From Peteryoungia aggregata LMG 23059 (GTDB lineage Bacteria; Pseudomonadota; Alphaproteobacteria; Rhizobiales; Rhizobiaceae): DNA of 64,000 bases. Within the stretch, counting starts at the first letter, position 1. Every line of letters begins with the position of its first letter. The stretch is from contig NZ_JAUSUW010000001.1 of NCBI RefSeq assembly GCF_030814435.1, positions 496,001 to 560,000 of the forward strand, given 5' to 3'. Positions 59,332 through 64,000 of the stretch are shown in pieces. The translations under genes and the position numbers were made by a program. Under the pieces are notes generated by a model. It was not told where the DNA came from and did no database searches. It worked only from the letters and a program-made list of their open reading frames with translations.

Positions 59332-62300
59332 GAGAGAATGATAGGCCCATCGATACAGGCTTGAGCGATGCGCTGGCACACAGCGAACCGCTGCCGGACG
59401 GCATTGCAATCGTTGGACTTTCGGGCAGATTTCCAGGTGCGCCGAGCGTGGCCGAGCTCTGGCGCCTGGTTGAACGCGGGGGCAATGCGTTTCAGGTTTT
59501 CTCCGCCGATGAGATCGAGGATTCATTCACTGACGAGGAACGGGCCTCACCGGACTACGTCGCGTGCCGACCGCACCTGCCCGATGCCGACCGGTTCGAT
59601 GCGGAATTCTTTGGCATGTTCGCGCGCGAGGCGGCGCTGACGGACCCCCAGCATCGCATCTTCCTGGAGCTCTGCTGGGAGGCTCTGGAGATCGCAGGAT
59701 ACGATCCCTATCGCGCGCCCGGCATCGTCGGCGTTTTCGCCGGTTGCTCGATGCCCACCTATCTGCTCAACAACGTGATGGCCGATCGTGCCGCCGTCGA
59801 AGAGGTCACCTCGAACTACCAGATCGGCTGCTACAGCCAGTTGATCGGCTCCATCGGCGACGCCCTGTCGACCCGGGTGGCCTATAAGCTCAACCTCAAA
59901 GGACCGGCCTTTACGCTGCAATCGGCTTGCTCGACGTCATTGCTGGCCGTTTCCCAGGCGTGCCAGAACCTTCTCACCTATAGTTGCGACATGGCACTGG
60001 CCGGCGGCGTCTCGGTGACGATCCCCCAAAAACGCGGCTACATGTATCAGGAAGGCGGCATGGTTTCCCGCGACGGGATCTGCCGCCCCTTCGACGCGGA
60101 CGCGTCTGGAACGGTCTTCGGCAGCGGTGCAGGCGTCGTTCTGCTCAAGCGGCTTGAGGATGCGATCCGGGACGGCGACCAGATCTATTCGGTGATCCGC
60201 GGCTATGGCGTCAACAACGACGGATCCGACAAGATCGGCTTCACCGCCCCAAGTGAGGATGGACAGGCAGAGGCCATCAGTGCCGCGATGGCGCATGCGG
60301 GTATCGAACCGGCGACCATCGGCTACATCGAATGCCACGGCACGGCGACGCCGCTCGGCGATCCGATCGAGTTCGCCGGCCTGGCAAGCGCTTTCAGCGA
60401 CGCGCACGACCAGAGGGAAACCTGCGCGCTGGGCTCTCTCAAGGGAAATATCGGTCATCTCGATGCCGCAGCCGGCGTGGCAGGCCTGATCAAGGCAACG
60501 ATGGCGCTCCATCACCGCAAGATTCCCCCCATGCCGAATTATGCGGCGCCCAATCCGCGCATCAAGCTGGGGGAGACACGCTTCTACATTCCGCGCGAAG
60601 CGATGGACTGGCCTTCGGGCCAGACCCCGAGACGGGCGGGTGTGAGCGCATTCGGTGTTGGCGGAACGAACATTCACGTCGTGTTGGAAGAGGCGCCGGC
60701 ACGGCAGGAGGAAAGGGTTGATGAGCACGGCCCGATCGTTTTGCCTCTCTCTGCACGGACGCAGGCGGCCCTGGTCGAAATGCGCGGCAATCTTGCCGGC
60801 TACCTGGAGGCGAACGGCGATGTATCGCTGCGGAAGGTGGCGCGGACCCTTCAGCAGGGCCGCTCCGATTTCAGGTTGCGCACGGCGATCGCGGCTTCAA
60901 CGGTCACCGATGCAGTGGCGCAGCTCCGGGCCGACAGCTTCGTTTCGAGCGTTGCAGAAGACAGACCACCGCCGATCGTCTTCATGTTTCCCGGACAGGG
61001 CTCACAATATGTCGGGATGGGTGCCGAGCTCTATCGCAGCGAACCGGAATTCGCCCGTTGGATCGACCGTGGGACGGAGCTGCTGAAGCTCCGCTTCCGG
61101 ATCGATGTGCGCGACTACATCTGCCACAGCGGCCCCGTAAGTGCAGCCATGACAGCCGAGCAGCGCGAGACGCGGATAGCCCAGCCCTGCCTCTATCTGG
61201 TCGAGTATGCGCTGGCCCAGCTCTGGATGAGCCGCGGCCTGAGGCCGGATGCCATGATTGGTCACAGCGTGGGCGAATTCGTCGCCGCAACGCTCGCCAA
61301 TGTGATTTCCTTTGAAGATGCGCTGACACTGGTGGCCACACGTGGTCAGCTGATGCAGGATCAGGCGCCCGGGGCAATGCTTTCCGTTCGCGCGGCGCCA
61401 GAGACCTTGCGGGAATTTCTGACGGGACAGGCCGAGATTGCGGCCATCAATGCCCCCAAGCTGTGTGTCGCATCAGGGCCGACCGACGACATAGAGGCTC
61501 TCCGCTCAGTCCTTGAGAAGGCAGGAATCGCGTCCAGCCGCCTTCAGACGTCCCATGCGTTTCATTCTGCCATGATGGAGCCCTGCATCGACGCACTGCG
61601 CGATGTTGCAACCAAGGTGACATACGGGCGCGCGACAGTTCCCTATGTATCCTGTGTCACCGGTGGTTGGCAGAATGACGAGCTTGGATCCTCGCCGGAC
61701 TACTGGTCAAGACATTGCCGTGAGCCAGTGCGTTTCGCCGAAGGTCTGGAAACGCTGTGCCGGGATCAAAGCCCGGTGCTGCTGGAGGTCGGGCCCGGCA
61801 GGACCCTTTCGGTCTTCGCAGCCCAGACGATCGGACGAGGCGAAGTTGGTGCCATCGTGCAATCGCTTCCGGAACACGACAACGGCCAGGCAGCGCAGCG
61901 CTTTCTGGCGCAGGCCCACGGCCGGCTATGGATGGCGGGAAGCAATCTGCCCTGGCCCGCCCTACCCGACGACGACCAGCGGGTGCTCCCGCTACCAACC
62001 TATCCATTTCAGCGCCAGCGGCATTGGATCGACGCGCCAGCGTCGGTTCGACGAGCATCTGCGGCAAGGCCCGCCCCCATGCCGGCGCAGCCAGAGACAA
62101 ACAAGAGTGAATACATTGTGAAAAGTGAGGTGGAGACCATGAACGCCATCAGTTCCATCACCATCCCGGATCGTCAGGCGGGATTGGAGACGTCTCTCCT
62201 GACGCTTTTGGGCGACATGTCGGGCGAACCGATCGACGCCAGCAACAGGAGCGACAGCTTTCTCGAACTCGGCTTCGACTCCCTGTTCATCGGTCAGTTT

Positions 62301-64000
62301 GCCCAGAAGATCGACAAGCAATATGGCGTGAAGATCTCGTTCCGCGAACTTTTGAGCAACATTCCATCGATTGCGGCTCTCGCCCAATATCTCGACATGA
62401 AGTTGCCGCCAGAACCCGTCGCGGCACCGGTTGCGGCAGTGGCGCCCGTGCAGCAGGCTGCGGCGACCGTGCCATCTCCAGCGATCGGTTTTTCGGCAGC
62501 GATGCCGGCAATTCAGCCTCAGGCGCAACCGAGTTCCGCAACCCTGCCCGCCGTCGCGCATGCCGGCGTCGTCGATGGCAGCCTCCAGTCTGTCCTGCAA
62601 TCTCAGCTCGCCCTGGCGCAGACCCTGTTTTCGCAGCAGCTTCAACTGCTCCAAGGCACAGCCCAGACCATCCCCACGCCCGTGATCCATGCAGTGCAGG
62701 CGACACCGGCAAGCCAGCCCACGCCCGCCGCAGCACTTAACGACAAGCCAGCGACGATTTCAGCCAGTGAGAACGCCGTGGAGATTGGAGGCGATCGGTA
62801 TCGCCACTATCAGCAGGGAGGCAGATCGGCGGCAACAGAACTGACCCCGGATAAGGAAGCCTTCATCAATGACCTGATCCTGGCCTATTCCAATCGGAAC
62901 AAGGGGTCGAAGGCGTATACGCAAGCGCATCGGGCCCGTCTGGCAGACCCGCGAACGGCCTCCGGGTTTCGTGCGGAATGGAAGGAAATGATCTTTCCGG
63001 TCGTCTGCGACCGCTCAAAGGGCGCGCGGATCTGGGATGTCGATGGCCATGAATACATCGATCTGGTCAATGGCTTCGGCCAGACGGCGTTCGGGCATGC
63101 ACCCGACTTCGTCGTCGAGGCGATGAAGGAGCAGATGGACGCCGGATTTGCCATCGGCCCGCAGACACCGCTGGCCGGCGAAGTCGCCGAAATGATCGGC
63201 ACCATGATCGGCCACGAACGCGTCACCTTCTGCAACACCGGCTCCGAAGCCGTGATGGCCGCGATGCGCCTTGCTCGTGCGGTCACCGGTCGTGACCGCA
63301 TCGTCGTCTTCGCCAATGATTATCACGGCCAGTTCGATGAAGTTCTGGTGAAGGGCCGGGCCCGCACCAGGGAACCGGTCGCTCTGCCGATCGCGGCCGG
63401 CATTCCATCCGGTTCCGTCGGCAACATGGTGGTTCTGCCCTATGGAGCACCCGAAAGCCTCGACTGGATTCGCGCCAACGCGCCGGATCTGGCCGCAGTC
63501 ATCATCGAACCGATCCAGAGCCGGCACCCGGAACTGCGTCCACGGGAGTTTGTCCGCGAACTCCGCGAGATTACCACGGCTGCCGAATGTGCCCTCGTCT
63601 TCGATGAAGTTGTGACCGGTTTCCGCGTCGATCCGGGCGGCATGCAGGCCATCTGGGGCATTCGCGGCGACATGGCCACCTACGGCAAGGTCGTCGGCGG
63701 CGGCATGCCGATCGGGGTTCTCGCCGGTACAAGCCGGTTCATGGACGCGCTTGACGGAGGGCATTGGGATTTCGGTGACGAGTCCGTGCCGAGCGTGGTG
63801 CCGACCTTCTTTGCCGGGACGTTCGTGCGCCATCCCGTGGTGCTCGCCGCAGCGCGGGCCGTGCTCCATCATATCGCGGGCGATGGTGCAGCGCTCTACA
63901 GCCGCGTCGCCAACAGGACAGAGGCGCTGGTCGAGGAGATCAATGCGGAACTCGCCAAGCGGGGGATCCCGCCATGTCTCCGCGGCTACAAGAGCTGGTT
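59328..64000 (+). CDS. Type I polyketide synthase KS-AT-ACP-aminotransferase (partial, runs off the window)
   Basis: At least 1557 residues in one unbroken frame. The ketosynthase has its active Cys at 201 (SACSTSL), His at 337 (ECHGTATPLGDP) and the KGNIGHLDAAAG motif. The acyltransferase starts FMFPGQGSQYVGMG with Ser647 in GHSVGE; the HAFH motif indicates malonyl-CoA. The ACP attachment site is LGFDSL (Ser985). An Ala/Pro/Gln-rich linker follows, then a glutamate-1-semialdehyde-type aminotransferase with PLP Lys1454 in TYGKVVGGGMPIG. No KR/DH/ER is seen between AT and ACP, so the beta-keto group can be transaminated to a beta-amine, as in iturin/mycosubtilin and microcystin systems. The rest lies beyond 64000. 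Confidence 0.93.
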   Translation, partial: MRENDRPIDTGLSDALAHSEPLPDGIAIVGLSGRFPGAPSVAELWRLVERGGNAFQVFSADEIEDSFTDEERASPDYVACRPHLPDADRFDAEFFGMFAREAALTDPQHRIFLELCWEALEIAGYDPYRAPGIVGVFAGCSMPTYLLNNVMADRAAVEEVTSNYQIGCYSQLIGSIGDALSTRVAYKLNLKGPAFTLQSACSTSLLAVSQACQNLLTYSCDMALAGGVSVTIPQKRGYMYQEGGMVSRDGICRPFDADASGTVFGSGAGVVLLKRLEDAIRDGDQIYSVIRGYGVNNDGSDKIGFTAPSEDGQAEAISAAMAHAGIEPATIGYIECHGTATPLGDPIEFAGLASAFSDAHDQRETCALGSLKGNIGHLDAAAGVAGLIKATMALHHRKIPPMPNYAAPNPRIKLGETRFYIPREAMDWPSGQTPRRAGVSAFGVGGTNIHVVLEEAPARQEERVDEHGPIVLPLSARTQAALVEMRGNLAGYLEANGDVSLRKVARTLQQGRSDFRLRTAIAASTVTDAVAQLRADSFVSSVAEDRPPPIVFMFPGQGSQYVGMGAELYRSEPEFARWIDRGTELLKLRFRIDVRDYICHSGPVSAAMTAEQRETRIAQPCLYLVEYALAQLWMSRGLRPDAMIGHSVGEFVAATLANVISFEDALTLVATRGQLMQDQAPGAMLSVRAAPETLREFLTGQAEIAAINAPKLCVASGPTDDIEALRSVLEKAGIASSRLQTSHAFHSAMMEPCIDALRDVATKVTYGRATVPYVSCVTGGWQNDELGSSPDYWSRHCREPVRFAEGLETLCRDQSPVLLEVGPGRTLSVFAAQTIGRGEVGAIVQSLPEHDNGQAAQRFLAQAHGRLWMAGSNLPWPALPDDDQRVLPLPTYPFQRQRHWIDAPASVRRASAARPAPMPAQPETNKSEYIVKSEVETMNAISSITIPDRQAGLETSLLTLLGDMSGEPIDASNRSDSFLELGFDSLFIGQFAQKIDKQYGVKISFRELLSNIPSIAALAQYLDMKLPPEPVAAPVAAVAPVQQAAATVPSPAIGFSAAMPAIQPQAQPSSATLPAVAHAGVVDGSLQSVLQSQLALAQTLFSQQLQLLQGTAQTIPTPVIHAVQATPASQPTPAAALNDKPATISASENAVEIGGDRYRHYQQGGRSAATELTPDKEAFINDLILAYSNRNKGSKAYTQAHRARLADPRTASGFRAEWKEMIFPVVCDRSKGARIWDVDGHEYIDLVNGFGQTAFGHAPDFVVEAMKEQMDAGFAIGPQTPLAGEVAEMIGTMIGHERVTFCNTGSEAVMAAMRLARAVTGRDRIVVFANDYHGQFDEVLVKGRARTREPVALPIAAGIPSGSVGNMVVLPYGAPESLDWIRANAPDLAAVIIEPIQSRHPELRPREFVRELREITTAAECALVFDEVVTGFRVDPGGMQAIWGIRGDMATYGKVVGGGMPIGVLAGTSRFMDALDGGHWDFGDESVPSVVPTFFAGTFVRHPVVLAAARAVLHHIAGDGAALYSRVANRTEALVEEINAELAKRGIPPCLRGYKSW

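Noticed and set aside
57226..59526. A 766-codon leftward open frame antisense to the NRPS gene
   Set aside because: The rightward frame carries complete A3-A10 and PCP motifs; the antisense product is rich in Arg, His and Asp without domain signatures.
1..64000. CRISPR arrays, tRNA/rRNA genes, insertion sequences, prophage
   Set aside because: I saw no regularly spaced repeats, cloverleaf or rRNA sequence, transposase or integrase frames anywhere in the window.

Overview
The window looks like a piece of a high-GC alphaproteobacterial genome, most probably Rhizobiaceae (Rhizobium/Agrobacterium/Ensifer type). This rests on the many ABC uptake operons paired with GntR and LacI regulators, an ExoF/ExoP/ExoY-like polysaccharide cluster, and codon use rich in G/C at third positions. 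I see no rRNA, tRNA, replication genes, phage genes, insertion sequences or CRISPR array, so I cannot tell chromosome from megaplasmid. No organism name is claimed.

Layout. (1) 29-9876: a ten-gene leftward catabolic operon (DUF1185 protein, alpha/beta hydrolase, flavin reductase, luciferase-like monooxygenase, aldehyde dehydrogenase, NIPSNAP protein, polyamine-type ABC importer) with a divergent GntR/FCD regulator, a TGGTATACCA operator and a strong terminator. (2) 9888-17314: a leftward sugar ABC importer operon with a sugar isomerase-like protein and a Gfo/Idh/MocA dehydrogenase, divergent from a LacI regulator. Two LacI-type operators lie between them. (3) 17481-19889: phosphoenolpyruvate synthase. 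(4) 19984-26732: TetR regulator with a 19-bp perfect inverted-repeat operator, then lipoprotein, two RND adaptors, RND pump and terminator.

(5) 26966-33884: the most interesting locus, a streptolysin S-like thiazole/oxazole-modified microcin (TOMM) cluster. A 60-residue precursor with the core CFASCCSTCTC directly after PGG is followed by a VOC-fold protein, a SagB-type dehydrogenase, a SagC-type cyclodehydratase partner, a SagD-type YcaO protein, two CPBP (SagE-like) membrane proteins and a luciferase-like monooxygenase. Most junctions overlap by a few bases, so this reads as one operon. No dedicated exporter lies inside it.

(6) 34168-55598: a surface/exopolysaccharide cluster. It has an ExoY-like priming transferase, ExoF-like export protein, Wzz/BY-kinase co-polymerase, two Wzx-like flippases, a Wzy/ligase-like protein, six glycosyltransferases (one a GT4-GT2 fusion), a TIGR04325 methyltransferase-like protein, a secreted clan GH-A-like hydrolase and a LuxR-type regulator with a receiver domain that seems to lack its phospho-acceptor.

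(7) 55886-64000: a Crp/Fnr regulator, a long non-coding stretch, then an NRPS loading module (A-PCP) overlapping by 4 bases a type I PKS with KS, AT, ACP and an embedded PLP aminotransferase. The PKS runs off the right edge. This is the start of a hybrid NRPS-PKS pathway whose product cannot be named from this window.
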